This document shows, piece by piece, positions 6,473 to 15,971 of a stretch of 38,052 nt of DNA (within the stretch, counting starts at the first letter, position 1; every line of letters starts with the position of its first letter). Origin of the DNA: Acidobacteriota bacterium (GTDB lineage: Bacteria > Actinomycetota > Acidimicrobiia > ATN3); the NCBI GenBank assembly GCA_003577105.1, contig QEUQ01000018.1:1-38052 (forward strand), read 5' to 3'. The notes beneath the pieces were generated by a model, which saw nothing but the letters and a program-made list of their open reading frames with translations, was not told where the DNA came from and did not search any database. Position numbers and translations under genes: made by a program.

Positions 6473-7899
6473 CATCTGAGGGCACCGGTTCAGGTCCGGG
6501 TGCATTTCGACCATCAGCGCGGGCCAGTGAGCTGATTTCAAGATTCGAGGACCTTCCCGAGGGGGAAGGCTCTGGGGTTGGCGAGTCCGTCGCGGGCCGG
6601 GTCGTGGCTCGCCGGGACTCGGGAAAGCTCGTCTTCGTGGTGCTGCAGGATTCGACTGGCAGGATTCAGCTCTTCTGCTCTCTATCCGAACTCGATCCGG
6701 ACTCGTTCGCAACGGCGAAGGACTGCGACTTGGGGGATTGGCTCGGCGCGCAGGGCGAGATCATTAGGACCAAGCGGGGGGAGCTATCGGTCAAGGCTCG
6801 CTCGGTGACCCTCGTCGCCAAGGCGATGCGCCCACTTCCAGATAAGTGGCATGGCGTCACCGATACCGAGACCAGGTATCGCCAGAGATATCTCGACTTG
6901 ATTGTCAATCCGGATGCGCGCCAAGCCCTTGAGGCCAAGGCCAAGGTTCTAGCCTCAGTGAGGAGCACGCTTGCTGACCGAGGCTTCATCGAGGTCGAGA
7001 CCCCGATCCTTCAACCACTGCCTGGGGGGGCGGCGGCCAAGCCATTCTCGGCCAGATACGAGGCTCTTGACACCGAGGTTTACATGCGGGTCGCGCCTGA
7101 GCTGTACCTCAAGAGAGTTCTGGTGGGCGGAGTAGAACGCATCTATGAATTGGGCCGTTGCTTTCGCAACGAAGGGATCTCGACTCGGCACAACCCCGAA
7201 TTCACAATGCTCGAGGCCTACCAGGCATTTGCCGACTACTCGGACATGATGGAGCTCGTAGAAGCGATAGTGGCCGCCGCCGCGTTGGCGGTGATGGGCA
7301 CCACGCAGCTGATCTACGCGGAGCGTGAGCTTGATCTCACGCCGCCATGGGACCGTCGGTCACTCGCGGAGCTGGCATCTGACGCTGTGGGGCGTGAGCT
7401 CTCGATCGAAATGAGTCGCGACGAACTCGCAAATGTTGCAGCCTCTCACGGGCTCGAAGTCCAAGCGGATTGGGGTCCGGGCAAGATCTTGTTTCACATT
7501 TACGACAAGCTTGCCGAGGGCGAGATTTGGGGACCTGCCTTTGTCGTGGATTTCCCCGAAGAGGTGAGCCCTCTAGCGCGGCCTCATGCAGACAAGGCCG
7601 GCCTCGCCGAGCGGTTCGAGGCGGTGTGTGCCGGCCGGGAGATGGCAAACGCTTTCAGCGAGCTGAACGATCCGGTCCTGCAGCGAGAAAGGCTGGAAGC
7701 TCAGGCCAAGAAGCGTGCGGCCGGTGACGAGGAGGCAATGCGCCTCGATGAGGACTTCTTGAGGGCGCTGGAGCACGGCATGCCACCCGCCGGCGGCATG
7801 GGGCTGGGCATCGACAGGCTCGTGATGCTACTGACCAACGCATCCTCGATCCGAGAGGCCCTCACATTCCCACAGCTTCGCCCGGAAAAGGGTCTCTGA
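6469..7899 (+). CDS. lysS: Lysyl-tRNA synthetase, class II
   Basis: LysS charges tRNA-Lys. The 476-residue protein has an N-terminal OB-fold anticodon domain, roughly residues 40-145, and a class II catalytic core. Motif 1 is around F-I-E-V-E-T-P-I-L-Q-P near 173. Motif 2 is in F-R-N-E-G-I-S-T-R-H-N-P-E-F-T near 233. Motif 3 is G-M-G-L-G-I-D-R-L-V-M-L near the C-terminus, followed by the usual ending R-E-A-L-T-F-P-Q-L-R-P. The start ATG at 6469 overlaps the coaX stop as ATGA and is preceded by GAGAGGA. The first 25 residues are a Gly/Ser-rich extension. The pan-nad-coaX-lysS order is typical of Actinobacteria. It is the last gene of the operon and meets the next gene tail to tail. Confidence 0.96.
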   Translation: MTSEGTGSGPGAFRPSARASELISRFEDLPEGEGSGVGESVAGRVVARRDSGKLVFVVLQDSTGRIQLFCSLSELDPDSFATAKDCDLGDWLGAQGEIIRTKRGELSVKARSVTLVAKAMRPLPDKWHGVTDTETRYRQRYLDLIVNPDARQALEAKAKVLASVRSTLADRGFIEVETPILQPLPGGAAAKPFSARYEALDTEVYMRVAPELYLKRVLVGGVERIYELGRCFRNEGISTRHNPEFTMLEAYQAFADYSDMMELVEAIVAAAALAVMGTTQLIYAERELDLTPPWDRRSLAELASDAVGRELSIEMSRDELANVAASHGLEVQADWGPGKILFHIYDKLAEGEIWGPAFVVDFPEEVSPLARPHADKAGLAERFEAVCAGREMANAFSELNDPVLQRERLEAQAKKRAAGDEEAMRLDEDFLRALEHGMPPAGGMGLGIDRLVMLLTNASSIREALTFPQLRPEKGL

Positions 7900-7920
7900 T
7901 TTCGCGCTGACTCGGGTTGG

Positions 7921-8367
7921 CTAAGAGGGGACCAGTGCGGCGGCGAAGAGCACAATAAGCACCGAGATCACCAGAGTCCCCATCGACAGCCATCGCGAGA
8001 GCTTCTTGCGCCCTGAGGACGATGCAATGCCGTGAGCGCCTGCGACGGCGACGACGGTTGCGACCAATCCCAGTTTGATGAAGAGGGTCTTGCCGTAGGG
8101 GCGTGAGAGAAGCTCGGTGGCTCCGATGCCGCGCCTGGCCATCAGAGCCACTCCTGTACCGATGAGAACGGGCAAGAGAACCGCCATGAGGAGTATTCCC
8201 ACGGTCTTGCCGACCCTTGCTATCAGGTTCTTTGCTGCTTCCTCGCCGATATCGGGCTCGGAATGGATCTTCGGCTCCACGACCAACGTGAAAACGAGCA
8301 GGCCGCCGACCCAGATCGTCGCCGAGATTACATGGGTAAACCGAACGACGGTCCAGCCGTTGATCAC
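7921..8367 (-). CDS. Four-helix membrane protein, CopD/DUF2269-like
   Basis: This 148-residue protein has four predicted transmembrane helices, near residues 6-29, 53-74, 92-113 and 124-146. The first helix reads F-T-H-V-I-S-A-T-I-W-V-G-G-L-L-V-F, a pattern of the CopD, DUF2269 and HemJ-like membrane families, in which the histidine and tryptophan-glycine positions are conserved. Those families are linked to copper or heme handling, but the sequence here is too short on further motifs to choose one. The GTG start at 8367 has a weak GAAG upstream. It diverges from the large glycosidase-like gene and converges with lysS. The function is unknown. Confidence 0.6.
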   Translation of the reverse strand: MINGWTVVRFTHVISATIWVGGLLVFTLVVEPKIHSEPDIGEEAAKNLIARVGKTVGILLMAVLLPVLIGTGVALMARRGIGATELLSRPYGKTLFIKLGLVATVVAVAGAHGIASSSGRKKLSRWLSMGTLVISVLIVLFAAALVPS

Positions 8368-8572
8368 TTCGTCTTCACATCCTCTTCGGTCGATATCAGG
8401 TCGCGATTCCGCGGATGCTCATCGGGATGCTGTTCCGGTGTGCCGCCGCTGCCGGGCAGGAATCGGGCAATACACACTACAATCCCGACTTGATCGGATT
8501 CCCCAGCCGGCGTGGCCACATCACACGCCGGCCAGGCCAAAGCCCACCCTGACCTTTCCGAAAGGGGAGATC

Positions 8573-10639
8573 GTGCCGGCAACCGTCCATATCGCCTTCG
8601 GGCAGCACGTCAACATGTACCACTCATACCGGGGTGACGATCCAGTTGCCGACGACGGATTTGGCCCCGACATCAAGGTGATCACCCGGACTCTCGACAT
8701 CTTGGAGAGCTATCCGGAAGTCCCGTTGGACTGGGATTTCGATTGCTTTGAGACGCTCGAAGTTCGCATGCCAGAACACGCCTCAGAGTTGCTAACGCGC
8801 ATCCGGACGCGTCTGGCGGGTGGTGACTCGGTCAGGCACATGTCGTGGGCGGGCGAGGCACTTTCCTGGTGTACTGATGATGAGTTCGTTGCGTCAATTG
8901 AGAAATCACGGGCGACGATCAAGTCGGTTCTGAACGACGATCCGGTTGAGGCCATCTACCCCCAGGAGATGATGGTCACGCCTGACTTCCCGCGGTTGAT
9001 GACTCGTGCGGGACTCCGGTGGGTAAGCCTTTTCTACTCGGCTTCGCCTTTCACGGCGTTTCGCAATGATGTCCAGCTCACCCCCAACCAGATGTTCAAC
9101 CCCCTCAAGTGGATCTCGGCTGACGGCGAGTGGGACACGATTGTTCTTCCGACATATCACCATGCCGACATCATCGATCACGGTTCTCTCGGCCAGTACG
9201 TCGATTGGATCCACCGGAATTGCGACGGGAGTGCACTTCTTTTCATCTGCTTCGACGCAGATGCCGCGTCGTGGCCGATGGTGCTCGAGCAAGGGCTGCC
9301 TCAGGTGGCCCAATTGGACTACGTTCGCTTCACCACGCCCGATCGATACGTCACCGACAACGATACGGCCGGCGAGGTTGCCATCAACAAGGACTTAGCG
9401 GACGGCAAGTTCGACGGCTATGGCAACTGGTCGGAGAAGCCGATCAACTTCGAGATCTTCACTGAGCTAGCCGCAGCTAGGCGCAGGGACACGCTGGTGG
9501 AGATCTACGATCCGGGGGCGCGCCGAACTCGTGGTACACATTCGGCCCTGATAGATGCCAAGCTCAGAGTTCTCGCCACTACCAACTACGGCCTGGCCGA
9601 GCCTGTCCTCCACCCCGATCGCCTGCGCAGCGCGAGGGCGGCTGCGGCAGCTCTAAGAGATCTCTCCGAGAAGGAGCTGGCTGAAGCTCGTGGTGATGTG
9701 CCGCCGTCGCCGGGAGTGGTCGCCAACGTCGCCGATGGATCGGTGCTGCTCGACGACGGACCGCCGCTCGAGCAGAGGAATCGTCGCAAGCTCCGCCCGG
9801 TAGCGAAGCCGGTAGTAAACGAGAACGGGCTCGCAACTGAAGGCGTCAGTCTCTCTCTCATGGAAGACGGCAAGCCCGGCCCGCTAGTGCTTGGCGGAAT
9901 CCAGATTGCTGGTTCCGGTTGGCTTCGTTCGGGCTTTGCAGTTGGCGATCGCCTTGCTGAAGCGGACCTTGTCTCGGAGCAGGGCGACGGGAAATATCGG
10001 ATTTCAGGTCCGTTCAAGTGGGGCGATGGCTCTCCTGCCGGAGGCGGAGTCGAGTTCGTCTTGAGTGCTCGCGGTACCTCGCCGGTGCTTCGGATCGATG
10101 TCACATGTGACATCCCTCAGGTTGATGGACTGACCGAGGTCTATCCGGCCGCCATCTCGCCGGCAATGAGCGGCCTTCCACTCTTTGTTTCGAGGTACAA
10201 CTTCACGGGAAGTGTTCACACCTACGAGGTTCATGAGCCGGCGGTAGCACTCAACAATCACGTCACCAACGGTTGGGCAGGTGTGAGTGACGGCTCGATC
10301 GGCATGATCCTGGCGTTTGACACGACGGTCTTGGCCGGTGGCGCCGCGATACCGATGCGGATCGACGACTTCGACGGTTCGCTTGCACCGTTGCTGAATC
10401 CATTCGGGACGCTCTGGGGTGAGCAGCCTGGGCATCATCCGGAGTGGAGCGGCGGTTCGGGTGCCGGGCAGCAGGCGACCATCGAGATCGGGTCTCACAT
10501 CAAGTCTTCGGGCCCTGCCTTTGGCGGGGCCAGGTTGAGATTCCGTCTAGGGCTTACTGCGTTCCACGGCGCCTATCCTTCAGACGCCGCGCAGGGCTAC
10601 GCTCTCGGCATTGCGCAACCGCCGGCCCGACTCGGATAA
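8573..10639 (+). CDS. Large glycoside hydrolase-like protein (GH38/GH57 type), unassigned
   Basis: The 688-residue product begins V-H-I-A-F-G-Q-H-V-N-M-Y-H-S-Y-R-G-D, resembling the first strand of the (beta/alpha)7 barrel of GH38 and GH57 enzymes. Further barrel-like elements are W-D-F-D-C-F-E-T near 56, Y-P-Q-E-M-M near 131, L-P-T-Y-H-H-A near 196, and F-I-C-F-D-A-D near 227. From about residue 390 a beta-rich region follows, like the sandwich domains of alpha-mannosidases. There is no signal peptide, so it is probably cytoplasmic. The frame is open far upstream, but the GTG at 8573 is chosen because GGGGAG lies just before it and the fold starts there. Substrate and catalytic residues cannot be fixed from sequence alone; a role in storage or cell-surface glycan turnover is a guess. 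Confidence 0.55.
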   Translation: MPATVHIAFGQHVNMYHSYRGDDPVADDGFGPDIKVITRTLDILESYPEVPLDWDFDCFETLEVRMPEHASELLTRIRTRLAGGDSVRHMSWAGEALSWCTDDEFVASIEKSRATIKSVLNDDPVEAIYPQEMMVTPDFPRLMTRAGLRWVSLFYSASPFTAFRNDVQLTPNQMFNPLKWISADGEWDTIVLPTYHHADIIDHGSLGQYVDWIHRNCDGSALLFICFDADAASWPMVLEQGLPQVAQLDYVRFTTPDRYVTDNDTAGEVAINKDLADGKFDGYGNWSEKPINFEIFTELAAARRRDTLVEIYDPGARRTRGTHSALIDAKLRVLATTNYGLAEPVLHPDRLRSARAAAAALRDLSEKELAEARGDVPPSPGVVANVADGSVLLDDGPPLEQRNRRKLRPVAKPVVNENGLATEGVSLSLMEDGKPGPLVLGGIQIAGSGWLRSGFAVGDRLAEADLVSEQGDGKYRISGPFKWGDGSPAGGGVEFVLSARGTSPVLRIDVTCDIPQVDGLTEVYPAAISPAMSGLPLFVSRYNFTGSVHTYEVHEPAVALNNHVTNGWAGVSDGSIGMILAFDTTVLAGGAAIPMRIDDFDGSLAPLLNPFGTLWGEQPGHHPEWSGGSGAGQQATIEIGSHIKSSGPAFGGARLRFRLGLTAFHGAYPSDAAQGYALGIAQPPARLG

Positions 10640-10676
10640 GGGGCCGTGCGGCGCCGGGGTTTGACCGTCGGCTGAA

Positions 10677-11816
10677 TCAATTCAGCTTGTAGATCTTTCT
10701 GGAATTCTCCGCGCCAATCTTCGATCGCAAGTCAGCCGGGAGTTTGTTGATGGCCGTCCACGTCTCTGAATACGAGACCGACGCCCCTTCGAGCTGGCCA
10801 CTCGGCGTTATGAAGTCATCTGCACCGACGACAAAGCGATCCGGGTAGGCCTCGAAGACGCTCAGCCACGCGGGGTCGATCTTGTTGTCGGATGTGACGA
10901 TCCTGTTCGGCATCGGAGAGTCCTGGGTGCCTACCTGCGTCTGGCGCTTCTCTACTCTCAGTGCCACATATAGATTCGGATGCGCGCCCAACAGCTCTCG
11001 TGTCAGCTCGGGTGTTCGATAGCCGGTGTTGTCCCAGCCACCGTGCTGCCAGACGATTCTGGTCTTCGGATTGTGTGAGAGAAGCGCTTTGAGTGCGGGG
11101 ATCGACGCTGGGAGATTCGCCGGATTCTGGCTACACGCAGCGCGCAAATTTGCGGGGGTGGGGACTTCCGTCGGTATCGCCTCTAGGTGAATGTCAATTG
11201 GCACGTCATTTCGGGCGGCGACATCGGCGAGCGCCATGAAGGCGGGGCTATCGGGGGGCGCGTATTGGTATGAGTGCTTTTCTGACATACAGAGATGCAC
11301 CGAGATCATCTCACCGAAGCCGCGAGCCCCCGAGTCGAGAATCGCCTGGGCCCGAGCCTCGAGCGCTGCTGTCGACGTGTCAGCTGTTGAGCCAGCTTCC
11401 AGAATTGAAGCGAGAGATGCTCCTCCGCCCATCCAGTAGAGACGACCGGCATGATTCTGCGCGACTTCCCGGATGCTGGCCTCGTCAGCCTCTTCCTGGC
11501 CCTCTCTCCCTGGAACCGCAACGAGTATGGACTTCTCAACGCCGTTCTTGTCCATGAGCGATATCAGCTGGCTTGCAGCGGCTACGTACCCGTCGCCGGC
11601 CTCTGCACTTGTCGCAGGCCTCTTGCCGGTTGAGGCAAAGCGCGGCTCAGTTGACACAACGTGCATGTGTGTATCGACATAGCTGGCTTTGAGCGGCGAT
11701 TCAGTCGGTCTAGAGGCAGACGTCGTGCTGCTGGTCCGAGCGCAGCCCGCAATGAACAGGGCTAACAGCGCTGTGACAGTCAAGGCACTTTGCACATGAG
11801 TCTTCGGCGTCGTCAT
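10677..11816 (-). CDS. Amidohydrolase-2 family lipoprotein
   Basis: The product has 379 residues. Residues 1-25 form a lipoprotein signal peptide ending F-I-A-G-C with Cys25 as the lipid anchor, followed by a Ser/Thr-rich linker. The rest is a TIM-barrel metal hydrolase of the amidohydrolase-2 (PF04909-like) group: D-T-H-M-H-V carries the first two metal histidines, D-I-H-L-E a further histidine, W-Q-H-G-G-W another, and G-A-D-D-F the late aspartate. Family members are hydrolases or decarboxylases; export and lipid attachment are unusual for them. The ATG at 11816 is preferred over a GTG three codons earlier because GGAAG lies 8 bases before it. It is convergent with the glycosidase-like gene. 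The substrate is unknown. Confidence 0.75.
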   Translation of the reverse strand: MTTPKTHVQSALTVTALLALFIAGCARTSSTTSASRPTESPLKASYVDTHMHVVSTEPRFASTGKRPATSAEAGDGYVAAASQLISLMDKNGVEKSILVAVPGREGQEEADEASIREVAQNHAGRLYWMGGGASLASILEAGSTADTSTAALEARAQAILDSGARGFGEMISVHLCMSEKHSYQYAPPDSPAFMALADVAARNDVPIDIHLEAIPTEVPTPANLRAACSQNPANLPASIPALKALLSHNPKTRIVWQHGGWDNTGYRTPELTRELLGAHPNLYVALRVEKRQTQVGTQDSPMPNRIVTSDNKIDPAWLSVFEAYPDRFVVGADDFITPSGQLEGASVSYSETWTAINKLPADLRSKIGAENSRKIYKLN

Positions 11817-11918
11817 CGTTGCCACTTCCGTTCAGGCCGGTTACCGGCCCCTCACGCGGGCCCTTCAGAGGTTAGCAAGCGCCTGATTCTTGCGGCCGGG
11901 CAAGAGCGGCTCGCGCTG

Positions 11919-13043
11919 TCAGCTCGGCAGCGGAACTCTGGCGAGTATGAACTCACCCATCGCTTCAAGTGCGTCCCTCACAGGATTGGCCGGCAGTCGT
12001 GCCAGAGCTTGATCGGCCGCCGCGAGGTGCTCTCTCGCCTGGTCCATCGCATAGGTAATAGAGCCAGATTCACGGAGTAGGTCTCTTATCTCGGTGAGTT
12101 CGGCGTCTCCGATCTCGTTGCGTCTTGATCCGTCTGCGGCCGGGGTAAACGGAGTCAGCAGTTTTCCCAGCTGGTCGCCGTTGGGCCCGTTCAGACCGTG
12201 AATCACCGGAAGTGTGTAGGTACCCTCGACTAGATCGATTCCGGGGGGCTTGCCGATCTCTTCCTCGGTCGAGACCAAGTCGAGTAGGTCGTCGGCGATC
12301 TGGAAGACGATTCCGATACGGAAACCGTATTCGGCCAGGTCATTTGTGACCTGCTGAGAGGTTCCTCCGACCATGCCTCCGAGCCGAGCCGATGCTGAGA
12401 TGAGTGCCGCAGTCTTGTTCTCAATGACATGCCAGTAGTCGTCCAGCCCGCTTTCGAGGTTGTACGCGTTCGTCAACTCACGCAGCTCGCCTTTTACCAG
12501 GTCACCTAGGGTCCGGGCTAGCAATTCCGATGCCTCGCGGCCAAGTCGCGCGCCGATCTCAGACGCCTTTGAGAGCAGGAAATCACCGGCGAGAATCGCG
12601 ATCGTGTTGTTCCAGTTGGCGTTGACGCTCGGGAGCCCGCGCCTGGTGTCCGATTCATCGATGACGTCGTCGTGGTAAAGGCTTCCGAGATGGATCAACT
12701 CAACGGCAACAGCTGCGTCTATCGCCGACTCGCCGATCGAGTCGCCGAATTTCGAGCCCAGCAGCACCAGTGCGGGGCGAACTCGCTTACCACCGGCTTT
12801 TAGCAGGTAGCTGGTGGTTTCCGAAATAGATGGATCCGCGACCAGCACGGTGTCTGTTAGTGCCTCTTCGACATCAACTAGCCCGCGAGCGATATCTGGA
12901 AACGCGTCAATTCCCGGGAGGGTGTTCTTGGTTGCCAGTGCTATTCCTCGACTTGCTCCGAAACTCTGCCTGCACCTGGCCAAACGAAATCCCGTACGGC
13001 CTATTTCCCTAGCGCCGGCCCCACCGGCATGAGCTTGAATCAT
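11919..13043 (-). CDS. Polyprenyl diphosphate synthase
   Basis: This trans-isoprenyl diphosphate synthase condenses isopentenyl diphosphate onto an allylic primer to make long-chain polyprenyl diphosphate, probably for menaquinone. It shows G-G-K-R-V-R-P-A near 85, the first aspartate-rich motif in H-D-D-V-I-D-E-S-D-T-R-R-G near 125, G-D-F-L-L-S-K-A near 152, and the second in F-Q-I-A-D-D-L-L-D near 253. The 374-residue length includes about 40 N-terminal residues that do not look conserved. The ATG at 13043 lacks a ribosome site; the true start may lie near 12938, where GAGG precedes a CTG codon. Chain length cannot be set from the sequence. The enzyme draws on the pathway that includes IspDF, also in this window. 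Confidence 0.88.
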   Translation of the reverse strand: MIQAHAGGAGAREIGRTGFRLARCRQSFGASRGIALATKNTLPGIDAFPDIARGLVDVEEALTDTVLVADPSISETTSYLLKAGGKRVRPALVLLGSKFGDSIGESAIDAAVAVELIHLGSLYHDDVIDESDTRRGLPSVNANWNNTIAILAGDFLLSKASEIGARLGREASELLARTLGDLVKGELRELTNAYNLESGLDDYWHVIENKTAALISASARLGGMVGGTSQQVTNDLAEYGFRIGIVFQIADDLLDLVSTEEEIGKPPGIDLVEGTYTLPVIHGLNGPNGDQLGKLLTPFTPAADGSRRNEIGDAELTEIRDLLRESGSITYAMDQAREHLAAADQALARLPANPVRDALEAMGEFILARVPLPS

Positions 13044-13357
13044 CTCAGCATACGGTCTTTCCCGCCAAGAGGGGACATCTAAACGACCGGATCACGCTCT
13101 ATTGGAGGGCAGCTACGGCCGGCAAGGGAACAAATGCCAGTTGGCGAAATGTTGAGCGAATTGGCGGATTGGACTTGACCTGATCCGGCGGGGGGCCGAT
13201 ATCCGTATCAAGAGACAAGCAAACTATGTGGCCCGAATCACTTTCTGACAGCGGAGAGTGGTGGCCGGAATTCCGCTACCAATATGGAAACGGAATCGGC
13301 TAGGGTCGCCGATATAATCGAGCATCCTGCATGGGCAGGTGCTCCCGAGGAGGCCAG
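13044..13357. promoter_or_regulatory. Divergent promoter region before clpC
   Basis: No gene is seen in these 314 bases. A perfect TATAAT -10 for clpC is at 13313-13318, which would give a leader of about 33 bases. No good -35 lies at the expected distance; the positions are instead part of an inverted repeat, with GCCG-GA-ATTCCG at 13264-13275 facing CGGAATCGGC at 13291-13300. Such a dyad at the -35 is consistent with an activator or repressor site. Neither CIRCE (HrcA) nor the ClgR pattern is visible. Confidence 0.45.
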
Positions 13358-15853
13358 TTGTTCGAGCGCTTCACAGACAGGGCACGTAGAGTGGTTGTGC
13401 TCGCCCAGGAAGAGGCGCGGCTTCTCAACCACAACTACATCGGTACCGAGCACATCCTCCTTGGTCTGATTCATGAGGGCGAAGGCGTAGCAGCCAAGGC
13501 CCTGGAGAGCCTCGACATCAGCCTCGAAGCAGTCCGCGCGCAGGTCGAAGAGATCATTGGCCAGGGAGGCAGTGCGCCGAGCGGCCACATCCCCTTCACC
13601 CCGCGGGCCAAGAAGGTACTTGAGCTCTCACTGAGAGAGGCATTGCAGCTTGGTCACACCTATATCGGCACCGAGCACATTCTTCTGGGATTGATTCGTG
13701 AAGGCGAGGGAGTAGCGGCGCAGGTACTTGTGAAGCTTGGCGCTGACTTGTCTCGGGTTCGCCAGCAGGTGATTCAGCTTCTCTCCGGATATGCCGGCGG
13801 CAAGGAGGCGACGACCGGCGAGGCGGCTCCGGCGGGGAGCCTCGTACTGGATCAGTTTGGGCGCAACCTCACTCAGCTCGCGAGGGAGTCCCAGCTTGAT
13901 CCGGTGATCGGGCGTGACAACGAAATCGAGCGGGTCATGCAGATCTTGTCTCGGAGAACGAAAAACAACCCGGTGCTCATCGGCGAGCCCGGTGTCGGAA
14001 AGACCGCGATCGTCGAAGGCCTCGCGCAGCGGATTGTCAGCGGCGACGTGCCCGACATTCTCGAGAACAAGCAGCTTTACACCTTGGATCTCGGCGCACT
14101 GGTTGCCGGCAGCCGCTATCGCGGTGATTTTGAAGAGCGCCTGAAGAAGGTCCTCAAGGAGATCAGGACTCGCGGGGACATAATCCTTTTCATTGATGAG
14201 CTTCACACTCTCGTCGGTGCTGGCGCGGCGGAAGGCGCAATCGATGCCGCGAGCATCTTGAAGCCCATGCTCGCGAGGGGTGAGCTTCAAACTGTCGGAG
14301 CGACAACTCTCGATGAGTATCGCAAGCATCTCGAGAAGGACGCCGCTCTTGAGAGGCGCTTCCAGCCAATCAAGGTCGAGGAGTCAACGGTCGCACACAC
14401 AATTGAGATCCTCAAGGGGCTCCGCGACCGCTATGAACAGCATCATCGGGCGACGATTACGGATCAGGCACTCGTTGCAGCCGCCAACCTGGCCGATCGC
14501 TACATCTCCGATCGGTACTTGCCGGACAAGGCAATAGACCTCGTCGATGAGGCCGGGTCGCGCCTGCGCATAAGGCGCATGGCGACGCCGCCGGACTACA
14601 AGGAGCTCGAGTCAAAGCTCGCTTCGGTGCGCGCCGAGAAGGAAGCCGCGATCGAAGGCCAGAAGTTCGAGGAGGCGGCTCAGCTACGCGATCAGGAAAA
14701 GCAGCTTTCCGAGGAGTGGCAAGAGAAAGAGAAGGAGTGGAAGGCGAAGGGGATCGATCTCTTCGATGAGGTCGATGAGGAGCAGATCGCCGATGTCCTC
14801 TCCATGTGGACGGGAATTCCCGTCTACAAGCTGACTGAGGAGGAGACCGCGAAGCTCCTTCGCATGGAAGACGAACTCCACAAGCGCGTCATCGGGCAGA
14901 ACGATGCAATTCGCGCTGTCAGTCAGGCCATTAGGCGTACTCGTGCGGGGTTGAAGGACCCGAAGAGGCCAAGCGGCTCATACATATTCCTCGGCCCATC
15001 AGGTGTGGGTAAGACCGAGCTGGCAAAGACCTTGGCGGAGTTCCTCTTTGGAGCGGAGGATCACCTCATTCAGCTAGACATGTCCGAATACATGGAGAAG
15101 CACACAGTGAGCCGGCTTGTCGGTTCGCCTCCGGGATACGTCGGCTACGAAGAGGGTGGCCAGCTTGCTGAGGCAGTGAGGCGCAAGCCGTTTTCGGTTG
15201 TGCTTTTCGATGAGATCGAGAAGGCACATCCCGACGTCTTCAATACTCTGCTGCAAATCCTCGAAGATGGCCGGTTGACCGATGCGCAAGGGCGCGCGGT
15301 GGACTTCAAGAACACCGTGATCATCATGACCTCGAACTTGGGAACCGCTGATCTCAGGAAGGCAGCGCTCGGCTTTTCAAAGGTCGATGAGGCGGTCAGC
15401 TACGAGAAGATGAAGGAACGGGTTGGCGAGGCCCTGAAGAAGAACTTCAGGCCCGAGTTCCTGAATCGGATCGACGAGACAATCGTTTTCCATGAGTTGA
15501 GCAGGGAAGACGTCAAGCAGATCGTTGACCTCATGGTTCGCAGGGTGCGTGAGCAGCTAGAAAGCCAGGGTATTGGCCTGGAACTGACCGAGGCGACAAA
15601 GGATTTCCTTGCCAAGAAGGGTTACGACCCTCAACTTGGAGCACGACCTCTGCGTCGCGCGATTCAGCAGCATCTCGAGGATCCGCTTTCCGAGCGCATC
15701 TTGTGGAAGGAATTCAAGGCCAACGAGACCGTCATTGCCGATGTCGACGAGGAAGAAGATGCGCTTGTTTTCAAGAGCATCGAGACCGTCGGATCAGTCG
15801 ACGTTGAGCTTGCTGGATCAGCTGCGGCCGGGGAGCAACCGCAGGCCGATTGA
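13358..15853 (+). CDS. clpC: ATP-dependent Clp protease ATP-binding subunit ClpC
   Basis: ClpC is the AAA+ unfoldase that feeds proteins into ClpP. The 831-residue product has the double Clp-N repeat (about residues 1-145, with [12 protein letters not shown] twice), AAA-1 with Walker A G-E-P-G-V-G-K-T at 209-216, a UVR coiled-coil insert near 410-450, AAA-2 with Walker A G-P-S-G-V-G-K-T at 546-553, and a C-terminal domain ending about 30 residues past the conserved part in an Ala/Asp-rich tail. I use the TTG at 13358, which gives the usual opening of F-E-R-F-T-D-R-A-R and has AGGAGG just before it. An upstream ATG at 13331 has no such site. In Actinobacteria this gene is usually essential and stress controlled. 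uspA follows. Confidence 0.96.
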   Translation: MFERFTDRARRVVVLAQEEARLLNHNYIGTEHILLGLIHEGEGVAAKALESLDISLEAVRAQVEEIIGQGGSAPSGHIPFTPRAKKVLELSLREALQLGHTYIGTEHILLGLIREGEGVAAQVLVKLGADLSRVRQQVIQLLSGYAGGKEATTGEAAPAGSLVLDQFGRNLTQLARESQLDPVIGRDNEIERVMQILSRRTKNNPVLIGEPGVGKTAIVEGLAQRIVSGDVPDILENKQLYTLDLGALVAGSRYRGDFEERLKKVLKEIRTRGDIILFIDELHTLVGAGAAEGAIDAASILKPMLARGELQTVGATTLDEYRKHLEKDAALERRFQPIKVEESTVAHTIEILKGLRDRYEQHHRATITDQALVAAANLADRYISDRYLPDKAIDLVDEAGSRLRIRRMATPPDYKELESKLASVRAEKEAAIEGQKFEEAAQLRDQEKQLSEEWQEKEKEWKAKGIDLFDEVDEEQIADVLSMWTGIPVYKLTEEETAKLLRMEDELHKRVIGQNDAIRAVSQAIRRTRAGLKDPKRPSGSYIFLGPSGVGKTELAKTLAEFLFGAEDHLIQLDMSEYMEKHTVSRLVGSPPGYVGYEEGGQLAEAVRRKPFSVVLFDEIEKAHPDVFNTLLQILEDGRLTDAQGRAVDFKNTVIIMTSNLGTADLRKAALGFSKVDEAVSYEKMKERVGEALKKNFRPEFLNRIDETIVFHELSREDVKQIVDLMVRRVREQLESQGIGLELTEATKDFLAKKGYDPQLGARPLRRAIQQHLEDPLSERILWKEFKANETVIADVDEEEDALVFKSIETVGSVDVELAGSAAAGEQPQAD

Positions 15854-15971
15854 GCGTTTCTGTCACACCGGCGTGCCAAGATCGGCAAAACCGGTAAGAA
15901 TCCATGCTCACCGGTATGACCGCGGGCACGAATTGCCCGGACCCGGTATGAACACTCGCTAGGAGGCCAGC

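Noticed and set aside
5894-6712. Open frame of 272 codons on the minus strand across coaX and lysS
   Set aside because: It overlaps two certain genes; no domain or start signal is visible.
8478-8483. TACAAT as -10 for the glycosidase-like gene
   Set aside because: No -35 is found at a suitable distance and a leader of about 90 bases would follow; not enough to call a promoter.
8117-8572. N-terminal extension of the glycosidase-like protein
   Set aside because: The frame is open, but it runs antisense through the divergent membrane protein gene and has no fold-like sequence; the GTG at 8573 has a good ribosome site.
10097-10114. Perfect 18-bp palindrome containing TCACA and TGTGA
   Set aside because: The half-sites face outward with no spacer, unlike a CRP site, and it lies in the middle of a coding region where it encodes a plausible beta strand. 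It is likely a chance result of codons for D-V-T-C-D-I.
10671-10686. GCTGAA-TCAA-TTCAGC hairpin as terminator between convergent genes
   Set aside because: The stem is short and AT-balanced without a T-run, too weak to call a terminator.
13628-14329. Long open frame (233 codons) on the minus strand inside clpC
   Set aside because: It is fully inside a strongly conserved gene on the other strand, has no ribosome site and no recognisable protein features.
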